Of a DNA stretch of 64,000 nt, positions 45,024 through 54,677 are shown in pieces. The notes beneath the pieces are model-generated. The model searched no databases. It was not told the DNA's origin and worked only from the letters and a program-made list of their open reading frames with translations. The first letter of the stretch is position 1. Each line of letters starts with the position of its first letter. Both the position numbers and the translations under genes were made by a program. Origin of the DNA: Oculatella sp. LEGE 06141 (GTDB taxonomy: Bacteria > Cyanobacteriota > Cyanobacteriia > Elainellales > Elainellaceae); contig NZ_JADEWO010000015.1 of assembly GCF_015207605.1 (NCBI RefSeq), positions 62,001-126,000 on the forward strand. Direction: 5' to 3'.

Positions 45024-48000
45024 ATGTCACGAGATGCTCTGGTTGTTGGAATTAATACCTATCAGCATCTACCGGGGCTACAGGCTCCAGCACAGGACGC
45101 AGAGGCGATCGCCCAACAGCTTGAAGCCCACGGTGAATTTCGGGTGCGTCGCTTACCTGAAATTATCCAGGCGGGGCAACCGCAGGTAGGGCTTAAAACC
45201 AAACTAACCCTGCGAGAACTGGAAGCAGCTCTGGTGAGTCTCTTCAAACCCAAAGGAAACAATGTTCCGCACACGGCACTGTTTTACTTTTCAGGGCATG
45301 GGATTCAGAAAGAGGCCGGCATTCAAGAAGGGTATCTGGCTGTTAGTGATGTTCAGCCGGAGGTTGGCTTCTATGGCCTATCGCTGTTCTGGCTGCGCCG
45401 ACTGCTGCAAGAGAGTCCGGTACGGCAGCGGGTGATTTGGCTGGACTGCTGCCATAGCGGTGAGTTACTCAACTTCTTAGAAGCCGATCCAGGCGCTCGT
45501 CCCGGTACCGATCGCCTATTTATGGCAGCATCTCGCGAGTACGAATCTGCTTACGAATCCTTAGACAGTCCCTACAGCGTGTTCACCCAATCGCTGCTGA
45601 CCGGGCTTGACCCCAACCGAGTGGCAACGGGAATTGTGACCAATCATTCCCTCACCGACTGGGTCAGCAATACGCTCAAAGGCGAACTGCAACAACCGTT
45701 ATTTGAAAGTTCTGGTAGTGAAATTATTCTGACGCGCAGTGCCAGTCCGACTCCAACGGTCAACGTTGCGCCGACCTCAATGATTTGTCCCTATCGCGGG
45801 TTGGAGTACTTTGATGAAGCCCACGCTGAATATTTTTTTGGACGAGAGGATTTAACCGATCAACTGCTTGAAAAACTGCGGGCAGGCCGTTTTTTGGCTG
45901 TAGTTGGCGCGTCGGGTAGCGGGAAGTCGTCGGTCGTCAGAGCAGGGTTAGTCGCAGAACTGCGCCGGGGTAAAAAATTCTCGGGCAGCGATCGCTGGCA
46001 GATTAAGCTGCTAACCCCAACCGAACACCCCCTCAAAAGCTTAACGGCGGCCTTCATTGACCCAGACGCGACAGGTTTGGAGCGAGCCGAGCAACTGCGC
46101 CGAGCCGAAACATTCTTGCAAGATGGCGGGATTGGTTTAGCGCAGTTGGTTCGAGCCAGCTTACCCACCGAAGCCTCCACCTCAGGCTTCAATTCTAGAG
46201 TTCGTTCCCATCTATTGCTGGTCATTGACCAGTTTGAAGAGGTATTTACGCTCTGTCATGGCCCCCAGGAAGAATACGAGCGGCATCATTTTTTCAACTG
46301 TTTGTTTGGCGCACTGCAAGCGGCTGAGGGGTGCCTTAGCCTGGTGATTGTCCTGCGAGCCGACTTCTTTAGCAAATGCTCCTTATATGAAGGATTGGCG
46401 CGCCAAATTGAGCAAAATTTGGTGATGGTTACACCGCTCAGCTATGACCAAATTAAATCCACGATCGTTCGTCCGGCACAGAAAGTGGGGTTGGTCTGCG
46501 ACCCTAATTTGGTTTACACCATGTTGCTGGATGTCATCGGCGCACCGGGCGAGTTACCGCTATTGCAATACACCCTGTTAGAACTCTGGCAGCGACGGCA
46601 GCACGAACCCGATGGCACCGCCCGACTTACCTTGGATACTTACACAGAACTGGGGGGCGTTCGGGGGACACTGCAAAAACGAGCCACCGAAATTTTTTAC
46701 AGCCTGCTGCCAGAAGAACAGCAAATAACGAAACGAATTTTTCTGGCGTTAACCCAACTGGGAGAGGGCACTGAAGATACTCGTCGCCGCATTCTCAAGG
46801 CAGAGTTGATCAGTCCAACCTTTCCAGTGGAGCTGATCGAACGAGCGCTAGAAAAGCTAGTAGCCGCCAAACTGGTGGTTACAAGTCAAGAGAATGGGGA
46901 AGCCCACCCCACGAAAGAAGGTTGGAACACCACAGAGCTGAGTTTGGCACCAACGTCCAGACCTGCAACCTATCAAGACGCGATCGATGTAGCCCACGAA
47001 GCTCTAATCCGTAACTGGCCGTTGTTGCGAGGATGGCTCGATGAAAATCGGGAAATGCTGCGGCGGCAACGGCGAATTGAACGTGCGGCGCAAGAATGGC
47101 ACAAAATGGGGCAACCAATGGGTACAGATTACCTATTGCGGGGCAGCCGTTTGATGGATGCGGAAGATTTTGCTACGACCTATCCTCAAGAGCTATCGGC
47201 GCTAGGACAGCGATATTTGACGGTTAGCCAAACCGAGAGCCAGCGGGCACGCCAGGAATTGCGGCTGCTCAAGATTGCGATTCCTTCGGTGCTGCTAATT
47301 GCTTTGATTGCGACCTTTCATCAATATCACAACGTCTTACGCACTCAAGCAGAGAAGGAACAGCAGCTCCAGATCGCCACCTCACGGGCACGAGCGGCGA
47401 TCGCTCAGTCAATTTTGCAAGAACCAAATGGCGACCCGATGGCCGCGTTACTTATTAGCCGTCTGGCGGTGGAAGAAGATCATTCCACCTACGAAGCTCA
47501 GTCTAGTTTACGCGCGGTGCTGCAAAATTTACGCTTACAGGTTGAGTTGCAGGGGCATCGGCAGACGGTTCATCGGCTAGTCTTCAGTCCAGATCAGCAA
47601 CACCTGGCCACCGCTAGCGCCGACGGCACAATTCGCCTGTGGTCGTTGAACGCTCAGACGATTCAAACTGGCACATTAACCGCCAAACACACCCTAACGT
47701 GGGTCAGTTCTGAGGCTCCTGCCCCTGATTCAACGGAGGACACCACCCCTGCGGACGTTGCGGATTTAGCGTTTAATTCAACCGGAAGTCTGGTAGCTGC
47801 GATCGCCCACAACTCCTCCCAGGTCAATGTGTGGTCAGTTGAAACAGGTACCCTGATCTCACGATTCACCAGCGACCAGGCCGTTACCCGGATGGCCTTC
47901 AGCCCCAAAGCAAACTGGATTGCCGTCGCCAGTTCCGATCGCAGCGTCTCCATTTGGCAGGCCGAAACTGGACAATTGCTAACAAAACTGCCTGCGATTG

Positions 48001-50090
48001 ACGGAGTTCATAGCCTTCAGTTCAGCCCAGACGGCAGTTTACTGTTAACCGCCAGCAGCGATGGTAAAGCCCAACTGTGGCGGTTAACCACCGATGCCAA
48101 TCAAAGGGTGCAGGTACAACGAGCCATCACTCTTGTTCATCCCAATGCGATCAACAGTGCCAGTTTTAGCCCCAGCGGACAGTGGATAGCAACGGCTTGC
48201 GATGATGGCAGAACGCGGCTGTGGACAACAGCAACCGGCCAGTTGCATCAGGTTCTATCACAAACCTCACCCACCGGATTGCAACAAATCGTTTCGCTTG
48301 GGGGTGGAGTCGTTCCACCTCAGACGGTGGCTGAAGCTCGAATTCAACCCGTAACCCAAATTTTGTTTAGCCCGAATGAGGAATTGTTAGCCGTTTCTAG
48401 TTTGAACCAACGCATCTGGCTGTGGAATGTTGATTCTGGTCAGCTCCAAACTGAACTATCTACCAGCCGAGATGTGGAGGGACTGAGCTATACCGGCATA
48501 GAACCGATCGCCTTCAGCCCAGATAGCCGACTGATTGTAACGGCAAACCATAATCAAATGAACCAGGACAGCTTGTTTGCGGCTCATCTATGGGATACCC
48601 AAACCGGACAGTCCGTGGGCGATTTAGCTGGACATATTGGAGCAATAGAAGATGCTCAGTTTAGCCCCGATGGAACCTACGTTGCGACGGCTGATGCCAG
48701 TGGCGCTGTGCGGCTATGGGCGGCTGAGTTGGGCGGTGAATTGCCCAGCGTGAAACCGCTACATGCCTGGGTGCAATGGGCTGCTTTTGCCTATCCTCCC
48801 CCAGATCCTTCCAGGGCACCCGCTAAAGATGCGGCTGATACAAACCAATCGGCAAATGCGATCGCCGATTTAGTAACCGTTACGACTGAAGGAACCTGGC
48901 AGCATTGGATCTTTGATCATGCAACTCCCCTGGCAGAGCCACGTTCTAGCTCGCCATTAAACTCTCCCCTGCCAAACCATGTGGCGAATCTTGAGCCTCG
49001 AAACGTTTGGCAGTCCCTGTGGTTGCCGATCAAACGCCGATTTAGAGCGCTTCATCCGGCGCTATCCTCCAACACTCAAGAGTTGACAGACAGTACGCCG
49101 TTGCCGCCCTTACCGGTGCGATCGCCCCAATCATCACCAGAAAACCCTCCTACAGCGGAGACCACTCCCGCACTGACTGGCATTGCGCTCAGCGTTGACG
49201 GACAGTTGACAGCATCGGCTACGGTTGAGGGCACCGTTGAAATTCGCCAGGTGCAGGCGAACCAGGACAGCCAACTACGGCACCGAATTCAAGTTTCCCC
49301 CGATCACTCTTCCTCTGCTGAGTCCTCTAAAGATCTAACCGCTCGGCCTCATCCGGTCATCGTCCGGCAAATTAGCTTTAGCCCTGATGGTGATACGCTG
49401 CTGGGAGTTGGAGATGATGCCACGGTGCGCCTCTGGGATACCCACTCCGGTCAGATTCTCCAAATTTTAGAAGGGCACCAGGCGGCGATTCAACAAGCCA
49501 GCTTTAGCCAGGACGGCCAGTGGATTGTGACAGCCAGTGCCGATCAAACCGTTCGAGTCTGGAACGCCACGTCTGGACGATTACTCAAAACCCTGCCGCA
49601 ACAAAATCAGGTCAATAGCGCTAGCTTTAGCCCTAATGGTGAGCAAATTGTGACCGCCAGCGGAGACGGCACGGCCAGCGTTATTGATACACAGTCTGGC
49701 TTACTGCGAGTATTGTTGAATGGTCACCGAGGAGCCGTACTGGATGCCCGATTTAGCCCAGACGGTGGAACGATTGTAACAGCCAGCAAAGACGGTACAG
49801 CCCGTCTGTGGGATGCCAAAACGGGAGTAGAACAGGCTCAATTGCGTCCTGCTTATCTCAATAGCGAAGCCGGAGCAATGCTGCAAGCCTTTTTTAGCCC
49901 AGATGGGCAACACATTGCCGCATTGGCAGAAGATGGTCGAGTTTATCTCTGGGCGGCGACCTGGGAAATGTTGCTGAAACTGGCGCGCGATCGCAGCCTC
50001 CGACAACTGACAGCAGAGGAATGTATTCGCTATTTGCGGCTAACGCCGAATACCTGCCCCATCTTTGAAACGGTGCAGACGGCGCTTTAA
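45024..50090 (+). CDS. caspase-STAND-WD40 protein (orthocaspase fused to NTPase and WD propellers)
   Basis: 1688 residues from ATG at 45024 (MSRDALVVGINTYQHLPGL). Residues 1-225: C14 caspase fold with His92 in YFSGHGIQ and Cys143 in LDCCHSGE, both catalytic positions intact. About 255-700: STAND NTPase with PYRGLEYFDEAHAEYFFGRE, Walker A GASGSGKSS (295-303) and Walker B-like LLLVIDQFEEV, then a winged-helix/ARC2-like region. About 751-768: one membrane segment (IPSVLLIALIATF). About 838-1640: about 14 WD blades, interrupted after blade 8 by a Pro/Ser-rich stretch of some 200 residues. The C-terminal tail RSLRQLTAEECIRYL is typical of cyanobacterial WD STANDs. It probably senses a signal with the propellers and triggers proteolysis, as in suicide defence or cell-death control; that role is inferred. 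Confidence 0.95.
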   Translation: MSRDALVVGINTYQHLPGLQAPAQDAEAIAQQLEAHGEFRVRRLPEIIQAGQPQVGLKTKLTLRELEAALVSLFKPKGNNVPHTALFYFSGHGIQKEAGIQEGYLAVSDVQPEVGFYGLSLFWLRRLLQESPVRQRVIWLDCCHSGELLNFLEADPGARPGTDRLFMAASREYESAYESLDSPYSVFTQSLLTGLDPNRVATGIVTNHSLTDWVSNTLKGELQQPLFESSGSEIILTRSASPTPTVNVAPTSMICPYRGLEYFDEAHAEYFFGREDLTDQLLEKLRAGRFLAVVGASGSGKSSVVRAGLVAELRRGKKFSGSDRWQIKLLTPTEHPLKSLTAAFIDPDATGLERAEQLRRAETFLQDGGIGLAQLVRASLPTEASTSGFNSRVRSHLLLVIDQFEEVFTLCHGPQEEYERHHFFNCLFGALQAAEGCLSLVIVLRADFFSKCSLYEGLARQIEQNLVMVTPLSYDQIKSTIVRPAQKVGLVCDPNLVYTMLLDVIGAPGELPLLQYTLLELWQRRQHEPDGTARLTLDTYTELGGVRGTLQKRATEIFYSLLPEEQQITKRIFLALTQLGEGTEDTRRRILKAELISPTFPVELIERALEKLVAAKLVVTSQENGEAHPTKEGWNTTELSLAPTSRPATYQDAIDVAHEALIRNWPLLRGWLDENREMLRRQRRIERAAQEWHKMGQPMGTDYLLRGSRLMDAEDFATTYPQELSALGQRYLTVSQTESQRARQELRLLKIAIPSVLLIALIATFHQYHNVLRTQAEKEQQLQIATSRARAAIAQSILQEPNGDPMAALLISRLAVEEDHSTYEAQSSLRAVLQNLRLQVELQGHRQTVHRLVFSPDQQHLATASADGTIRLWSLNAQTIQTGTLTAKHTLTWVSSEAPAPDSTEDTTPADVADLAFNSTGSLVAAIAHNSSQVNVWSVETGTLISRFTSDQAVTRMAFSPKANWIAVASSDRSVSIWQAETGQLLTKLPAIDGVHSLQFSPDGSLLLTASSDGKAQLWRLTTDANQRVQVQRAITLVHPNAINSASFSPSGQWIATACDDGRTRLWTTATGQLHQVLSQTSPTGLQQIVSLGGGVVPPQTVAEARIQPVTQILFSPNEELLAVSSLNQRIWLWNVDSGQLQTELSTSRDVEGLSYTGIEPIAFSPDSRLIVTANHNQMNQDSLFAAHLWDTQTGQSVGDLAGHIGAIEDAQFSPDGTYVATADASGAVRLWAAELGGELPSVKPLHAWVQWAAFAYPPPDPSRAPAKDAADTNQSANAIADLVTVTTEGTWQHWIFDHATPLAEPRSSSPLNSPLPNHVANLEPRNVWQSLWLPIKRRFRALHPALSSNTQELTDSTPLPPLPVRSPQSSPENPPTAETTPALTGIALSVDGQLTASATVEGTVEIRQVQANQDSQLRHRIQVSPDHSSSAESSKDLTARPHPVIVRQISFSPDGDTLLGVGDDATVRLWDTHSGQILQILEGHQAAIQQASFSQDGQWIVTASADQTVRVWNATSGRLLKTLPQQNQVNSASFSPNGEQIVTASGDGTASVIDTQSGLLRVLLNGHRGAVLDARFSPDGGTIVTASKDGTARLWDAKTGVEQAQLRPAYLNSEAGAMLQAFFSPDGQHIAALAEDGRVYLWAATWEMLLKLARDRSLRQLTAEECIRYLRLTPNTCPIFETVQTAL

Positions 50091-50149
50091 TGCTTTCCTG
50101 AATCCGAAGATGCAGGTGCAATTCTGCATAACTTAAAACCGTAGCTGGT

Positions 50150-50467
50150 TCAGAACCCTTCCAACAGCCATTCCGATGCCCGTTCACCCAGGTCAACTGG
50201 GATGCTCACCGCTTTACCTAAACGGGGGCGATCGCGCGTTTGTTCAATATGGGTCTGCACCTGTTCGACACTGCCCCAGGCATTTAAGTAACTGGCCACT
50301 GTATCTAAGTGGGCAAAGTATTCCGTTTCAGTCATGGGAAAAGAAGCCTGCTCCAGGTATTTCCACATTACTTGGACAAAAATTTTTCCTTGCACACGCC
50401 GAATTTGGACATCAAACGATCGTCCCCACTTCGTTAATAACAGTTGGTGCAGATCTTCTCCAGTCAT
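50150..50467 (-). CDS. DUF3067 family protein
   Basis: 105 residues. MTGEDLHQLLLTKWGRSFDVQIRRVQGKIFVQVMWKYLEQASFPMTETEYFAHLDTVASYLNAWG matches the cyanobacterial and plastid DUF3067 family (a single small domain). Function is not established to my knowledge. ATG at 50467. It is divergent from petC with about 280 bp between them, and I recall the same neighbourhood in other cyanobacteria. The region upstream of it is therefore shared with the petC promoter. Confidence 0.88.
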   Translation of the reverse strand: MTGEDLHQLLLTKWGRSFDVQIRRVQGKIFVQVMWKYLEQASFPMTETEYFAHLDTVASYLNAWGSVEQVQTHIEQTRDRPRLGKAVSIPVDLGERASEWLLEGF

Positions 50468-50745
50468 AGCTTCCTTTCACGTAATTCTTCACATTTCGTT
50501 ACGAAAGTGATGCCAATTGCTTCAATAGATGATCCTGTTCTGAGGAGATGTAATAATACTTCTAGAAAAACTGTAAACCTATTACCTGAGATAGTGAACG
50601 CTGTCTTGTGTAATAGCCAAATCTCACTTGTCCTCGCGCTTTTGTCTGTCTACGTTTAACTGAGAAGCAGGCTTAAAAAAGATATAGGATCAAGCGCAGA
50701 CCCGTTTGCCAAAACCTGTTCTTAAACCATAGCTCGGCTCAAATC
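50468..50745. promoter_or_regulatory. divergent promoter region, DUF3067 gene and petCA
   Basis: About 280 bp, AT-rich, no ORF supported. It must contain the petCA promoter. I could not assign exact -10/-35 elements with confidence. Confidence 0.45.
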
Positions 50746-51288
50746 ATGGCTCAAATCTCTGGAACTTCCGATGTACCCGATATGGGTCGTCGTCAATTTA
50801 TGAACTTGCTCACGTTTGGAGCAGTAACAGGTACTGCTCTGGGTGCGCTCTATCCCGTTGTTAAATACTTCATTCCACCGTCTAGCGGTGGTGGCGGTGG
50901 CGGTGTCACCGCTAAAGACGCGCTAGGCAACGACATTGTGGTGAGTACGTTTCTCTCCAGCCACGCTGCGGGCGATCGCGTTTTAGCGCAAGGATTGAAA
51001 GGTGACCCAACCTATGTGGTGGTTGAAGGGGATGGGTCGATCGCAAACTACGGTCTTAATGCCGTTTGTACTCACCTCGGTTGCGTTGTACCGTGGAATG
51101 CCAGCGAGAACAAATTTATTTGCCCTTGTCACGGTTCCCAGTACAACAATGAAGGTAAGGTAGTGCGTGGTCCCGCTCCACTTTCGTTGGCATTAGCTCA
51201 TGCCACTGTGACGGAAGAGGACAAAATCGCGTTTACCAACTGGTCTGAGACAGACTTCCGCACGGGTGAAGACCCGTGGTGGTCTTAA
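50746..51288 (+). CDS. petC: cytochrome b6-f complex Rieske iron-sulfur subunit
   Basis: 180 residues, standard length. The N-terminal [22 protein letters not shown] is an uncleaved twin-arginine signal and anchor (Arg15-Arg16). A glycine hinge (SSGGGGGGV) links to the soluble domain on the lumen side. The 2Fe-2S ligands are in CTHLGC (Cys108, His110) and CPCHGS (Cys126, His129), with the disulfide Cys113 and Cys128. It transfers electrons from plastoquinol to cytochrome f in thylakoids. Followed by petA after 98 bp, as expected for a petCA operon. Export needs TatC, encoded at 60228. Confidence 0.98.
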   Translation: MAQISGTSDVPDMGRRQFMNLLTFGAVTGTALGALYPVVKYFIPPSSGGGGGGVTAKDALGNDIVVSTFLSSHAAGDRVLAQGLKGDPTYVVVEGDGSIANYGLNAVCTHLGCVVPWNASENKFICPCHGSQYNNEGKVVRGPAPLSLALAHATVTEEDKIAFTNWSETDFRTGEDPWWS

Positions 51289-51386
51289 GTATTGCTTGGG
51301 TTGAGGGTTGGGCGATTCGTTGCAGCTCAATGCTCGGTTCTTAAAACTGATTCAAATGATCCTTTGTCGTGGAACATCGGCTACAC

Positions 51387-52376
51387 ATGAAAGCATTTTT
51401 TTCGACACGTTTGTTGCCCTGTGGCGTTAGGGCGATCGCCAAAAGCGCGCTGGTTGCCTTGGTGGCAATGACACTGTTCTTAGCCAGCGATTTTGTCATG
51501 CCTCAGGCGGCGGCTGCCTATCCATTTTGGGCACAGCAAAATTATGAGACACCTCGCGAAGCCACCGGGCGGATTGTTTGTGCCAACTGTCACTTAGCGG
51601 CAAAACCCGCAGAAATTGAAGTTCCCCAGTCGGTTTTACCCGACACTGTATTTCAAGCAGTGGTCAAAATTCCGTACGACACCAGCATCCAGCAGGTGCA
51701 GGGAAATGGTGAGAAAGGCCCTCTGAATGTAGGTGCCGTGCTAATTCTGCCAGAAGGGTTCAAAATTGCCCCTGAAGACAGAATTCCTGAAGAGATGAGA
51801 GAGGAGGTTGGCCCCAGCTATTTATTCCAACCCTATAGTGAAACGCAAGAAAATATTGTGTTGGTTGGGCCTTTACCCGGTGAGCAGTATCAAGAGATTG
51901 TCTTCCCGGTACTCTCTCCCGATCCAGGCAGCGATAAGTCGGCTCACTTCGGCAAATATCAGATTAACCTGGGCGCTAACCGTGGGCGCGGACAGGTTTA
52001 TCCGACTGGAGAGAAGAGCAACAACACGGTTTACAACGCTTCTGTCGCTGGAACGATCGCTCAAATTGCCAAGACAGATGATGGCGGTTACGAGGTGACG
52101 ATTCAACCCGCAGAGGGTGCCGCAGTTGTCGATACTATTCCTGCGGGGCCTGAACTGCTGGTCTCTGAAGGCGAGGAAGTAACCAATGGTGCCGCGTTGA
52201 CCTCTAATCCCAACGTTGGTGGATTTGGGCAGAAGGATGCTGAGATTGTACTCCAAAGCCCCACCCGCGTTAAGGGCCTTGTCGCGTTTGTAGCAGCGGT
52301 AATGCTGTCTCAAATTATGTTGGTCTTGAAGAAGAAGCAAGTAGAACGCGTTCAAGAAGCTGAAATGAGCTTCTAG
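51387..52376 (+). CDS. petA: cytochrome f (apocytochrome)
   Basis: 329 residues from ATG at 51387; the frame extends upstream to a GTG at 51369. The signal peptide ends VMPQAAA-A, so mature cytochrome f starts at Tyr45 ([17 protein letters not shown]); the N-terminal amino group of Tyr is the sixth haem ligand. The haem motif CANCH is Cys65-Cys68-His69. The lumenal domain includes the [15 protein letters not shown] region, and one C-terminal membrane anchor ends in the short tail [15 protein letters not shown]. It carries electrons to plastocyanin or cytochrome c6. Confidence 0.98.
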   Translation: MKAFFSTRLLPCGVRAIAKSALVALVAMTLFLASDFVMPQAAAAYPFWAQQNYETPREATGRIVCANCHLAAKPAEIEVPQSVLPDTVFQAVVKIPYDTSIQQVQGNGEKGPLNVGAVLILPEGFKIAPEDRIPEEMREEVGPSYLFQPYSETQENIVLVGPLPGEQYQEIVFPVLSPDPGSDKSAHFGKYQINLGANRGRGQVYPTGEKSNNTVYNASVAGTIAQIAKTDDGGYEVTIQPAEGAAVVDTIPAGPELLVSEGEEVTNGAALTSNPNVGGFGQKDAEIVLQSPTRVKGLVAFVAAVMLSQIMLVLKKKQVERVQEAEMSF

Positions 52377-52397
52377 TTCGTTTGAGTTTGCTGAATC

Positions 52398-52435
52398 CAT
52401 CAAAAAAGCACCTGAATTCAGGTGCTTTTTTGATG
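52398..52435. terminator. 38-bp perfect palindrome, petA terminator
   Basis: Perfectly self-complementary from 52398 to 52435 with no unpaired centre (centre GAATTC). Each arm has CATCAAAAAAGCACCTGAA or its complement. It is a strong hairpin with an A6/T6 flank, thus a bidirectional terminator; it starts 21 bp after the petA stop. Confidence 0.9.
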
Positions 52436-52546
52436 CGCGATCGCCTCTATCTTAAGACAGAGTTTGCATGGAGGGTCACACCCCTCTTGTGCTATGTAAC
52501 ATCGGTTGCCATGATGAAGCTCAGTGACGATTTTCAGGAACTTAAG

Positions 52547-52575
52547 CCCTCAAGCCCGACAGTTTGAGGGTTTTT
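52547..52575 (+). terminator. second terminator downstream of petA
   Basis: CCCTCAA (52547-52553) pairs with TTGAGGG (52564-52570), followed by T5 at 52571-52575. It is 112 bp after the petA palindrome with no CDS between, so it may end a small RNA or serve as back-up terminator. Confidence 0.7.
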
Positions 52576-52660
52576 ACTGTTTTGGATGAACAACGTGCAA
52601 GGGGTCAGCCAACACCAATCATGTTGGGTCAGTCATCGCCCTGAATGCAGGGTGGGAATG

Positions 52661-52891
52661 CTACAGAGATTCAAAGGTAGCCATGAATCCGTCCAGGGTC
52701 ATGCACGCTTCCATAAAGTCTTCGGCATCGCTGACGTTTTCGACCTGATATTCCATAATGCGGCGTTCGTCATCCTTCATTTTCTTAGAAGCCAACGGGG
52801 TACCTGCATACTGAGTTGCGATCGCATTAAAGGCTTTGGCATGGTGGCGCCAACTGTCGGCAGAACATTGAATAATTACTCGCCACATCAT
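52661..52891 (-). CDS. conserved cyanobacterial hypothetical protein
   Basis: 76 residues, MMWRVIIQCSADSWRHHAKAFNAIATQYAGT. Two adjacent ATG codons (52891, 52888) with GGAGC just upstream. Alpha/beta, mostly soluble; one Cys (position 9) and one late Cys in MEACMTLDGFM. The size and pattern (MEYQVENVSDAEDFMEACMTLDGF, ending in FMATFESL) suggest a ferredoxin-like fold, but this is only an impression. Function unknown. It is monocistronic and convergent with petA. Confidence 0.75.
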   Translation of the reverse strand: MMWRVIIQCSADSWRHHAKAFNAIATQYAGTPLASKKMKDDERRIMEYQVENVSDAEDFMEACMTLDGFMATFESL

Positions 52892-53129
52892 TGAAGCTCC
52901 CGGTATGGTTGATTACAAGCCGTCCAGCAACCATTGTGTCATTGAGGAGCGCACCTCAGGTAAGAATCGTCAGCAGGAGGATGCCTTAAGGATTGGCCTT
53001 TGGCAAGGGACTGGCTTGCTCGGCAAACCCAATCCTGGCTAATCGACTGAGCGGCGATCGGGATAGTTGGTAAGCAATCCATCAACATTGGACAACGAAT
53101 CAACGGCGTTTACAGCAAGGTGGTGAGTG

Positions 53130-53657
53130 TTAACGCTGGCCAAACAGCCCGCGTATCCAAATCTTCCCGGTTACATACAGCGGCAATTGGTAATGTTCAA
53201 CGAGCAGCCAACCCACCAGTAACAGGTGAAACGTAAACGTACATGCTACCCACACGGTAGGAAACCAGGCCCAATTGCTATCGGGAAGAGGAGGGAAAAC
53301 GTGGGATGACAGCCAAACGATCGCCGCTGGCAGAACAACCAGAGCGCTACCCACCATCCAAACTAATGCCGTGAGATTAAGCTCATCTCGGTAGGCTACT
53401 GTCCAGTTTTGCCCATTCCAGCGCCAGGCCATTGGCTGAGAGCTATCCACCACCTGTACCGTTTGCTCTGGCAGGTTGGCGGTGAAAATGTGGCGACAAA
53501 AGTTGCAGGCAAATGCGTCCATCAGGGTTAGCCCGGTTATTTGTCCATGACGGCACACCGGACAAATAAAGCTTTCTTGGTAGCTCAGGCGGACGGATTC
53601 ACCAGACCGTGACTTCGTACGATGGGTTGTAGGGCGATCTGGAGTGGGCTTGGTCAT
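53130..53657 (-). CDS. zinc-ribbon membrane protein
   Basis: 175 residues. The N-terminus is basic (TKPTPDRPTTHRTKSRSGE), followed by a zinc ribbon ICPVCRHGQ...FACNFCRHIF (two CxxC pairs, about residues 32-56), a short soluble part with WRWNGQNWTVAYRD, then two membrane helices (ALVWMVGSALVVLPAAIVWLSS; FPTVWVACTFTFHLLLVGWLLVEH). I recall comparable ribbon proteins in cyanobacteria; function unknown. Confidence 0.75.
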   Translation of the reverse strand: MTKPTPDRPTTHRTKSRSGESVRLSYQESFICPVCRHGQITGLTLMDAFACNFCRHIFTANLPEQTVQVVDSSQPMAWRWNGQNWTVAYRDELNLTALVWMVGSALVVLPAAIVWLSSHVFPPLPDSNWAWFPTVWVACTFTFHLLLVGWLLVEHYQLPLYVTGKIWIRGLFGQR

Positions 53658-53820
53658 AGCAATCGATAGAGGATGAAAAGATCAAGACTAAATTGCCAGC
53701 GGAAGAAATACGTTAGTCAAAAGCAACCTCATCTTAAAAAGAGGCGATCGCAGCCCAGTCCTAAAGTCTGTACCATCATCAGACGCCAACCCTGCTGGCA
53801 TGTGCTGAGAGTTTAAGCCA

Positions 53821-54564
53821 TCACAGATTACCAACAGACCGATAGACCTCAACTCCATCTTGCTCTAGCACAACAACTGGTTCCTGATCGGCACCCACCT
53901 CAATCCGTTTGACTTGAATCCTACCGTTTGCCAAGTTGTCTCCCACGCTAACATATCGGCTGCTACTCTCATTGGGCACCGCAATAATGGCGCTGGTTCT
54001 TCCACCAACTTGGATGACGCCGCTCACCTCGATTTGGCTTGCCAGATCGCCAGGGGCACTCACTGGGTTAGGCAATGGAGCCGCCGCTACGGAAGGCGGA
54101 GAGGCGATCGCCGCAGGCGCAGGTACAGGCACAGGGGAAATGGCGCTCGAGGCCGGAGGATTGGCTGGAGCCGCAGACGGTGAAGCCGGGGCGACAGCCG
54201 TTGTATTGGGAACTGGCTGCTGCGGAATGGCTGGTGGTGGGGCAACCGCAGGAGACGGGTTGCGGTAAACAACGGCAGGAGGCGCGCTTAAAACAGTGGG
54301 CGGCGGCGGCACTAAAGTGGGTACGGGAATCAGCGATTCATCAACCGGAGCAAACTGGGGCAGTTGAGCCGATGGCCTGGGAGCGGTTGTCGGCGTTGCA
54401 GGCAGTGGAGGAGCAGCATCGTTTGCCGCTGGTTGAGGAACGGCGGCCGCCTCTGGCTCGATCGCAGAAATAGTAACCGAGCGATCGGCTACCGTGTGGC
54501 CAGAGCAGCCCGCAACCAAAAGAGCAACCCCAGCACCACTGGCAGTCCACCATTGAGCGTTCAT
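53821..54564 (-). CDS. probable lipoprotein with Pro/Ala-rich linker
   Basis: 247 residues. Signal sequence with lipobox LLVAGC at residues 15-20, so an acylated, membrane-anchored lipoprotein. Residues about 35-170 are Pro/Ala/Thr-rich and disordered. The C-terminal domain (about 172-247: SQIEVSGVIQVGGRTSAIIAVPNESSSRYVSVGDNLANGRIQVKRIEVGADQEPVVVLEQDGVEVYRSVG) is an all-beta pattern resembling the small domain of GspC/PilP-type proteins. Whether it links to secretion or pili is not known. It follows the 54678 amidohydrolase gene on the same strand after 113 bp. Confidence 0.75.
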   Translation of the reverse strand: MNAQWWTASGAGVALLVAGCSGHTVADRSVTISAIEPEAAAVPQPAANDAAPPLPATPTTAPRPSAQLPQFAPVDESLIPVPTLVPPPPTVLSAPPAVVYRNPSPAVAPPPAIPQQPVPNTTAVAPASPSAAPANPPASSAISPVPVPAPAAIASPPSVAAAPLPNPVSAPGDLASQIEVSGVIQVGGRTSAIIAVPNESSSRYVSVGDNLANGRIQVKRIEVGADQEPVVVLEQDGVEVYRSVGNL

Positions 54565-54677
54565 GTCAACTCCCTCGCATCCTCAACCCTCAGGATAACT
54601 TTGATTTTTGATCGTGACCGCTCAGCAGCAAAAAGAAACAATAACCATAGGAGTTACGATCGCTGCAACTCCTATGG

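Noticed and set aside
47663-47953. Antisense ORF in the WD40 region
   Set aside because: Shadow of the long caspase-STAND frame.
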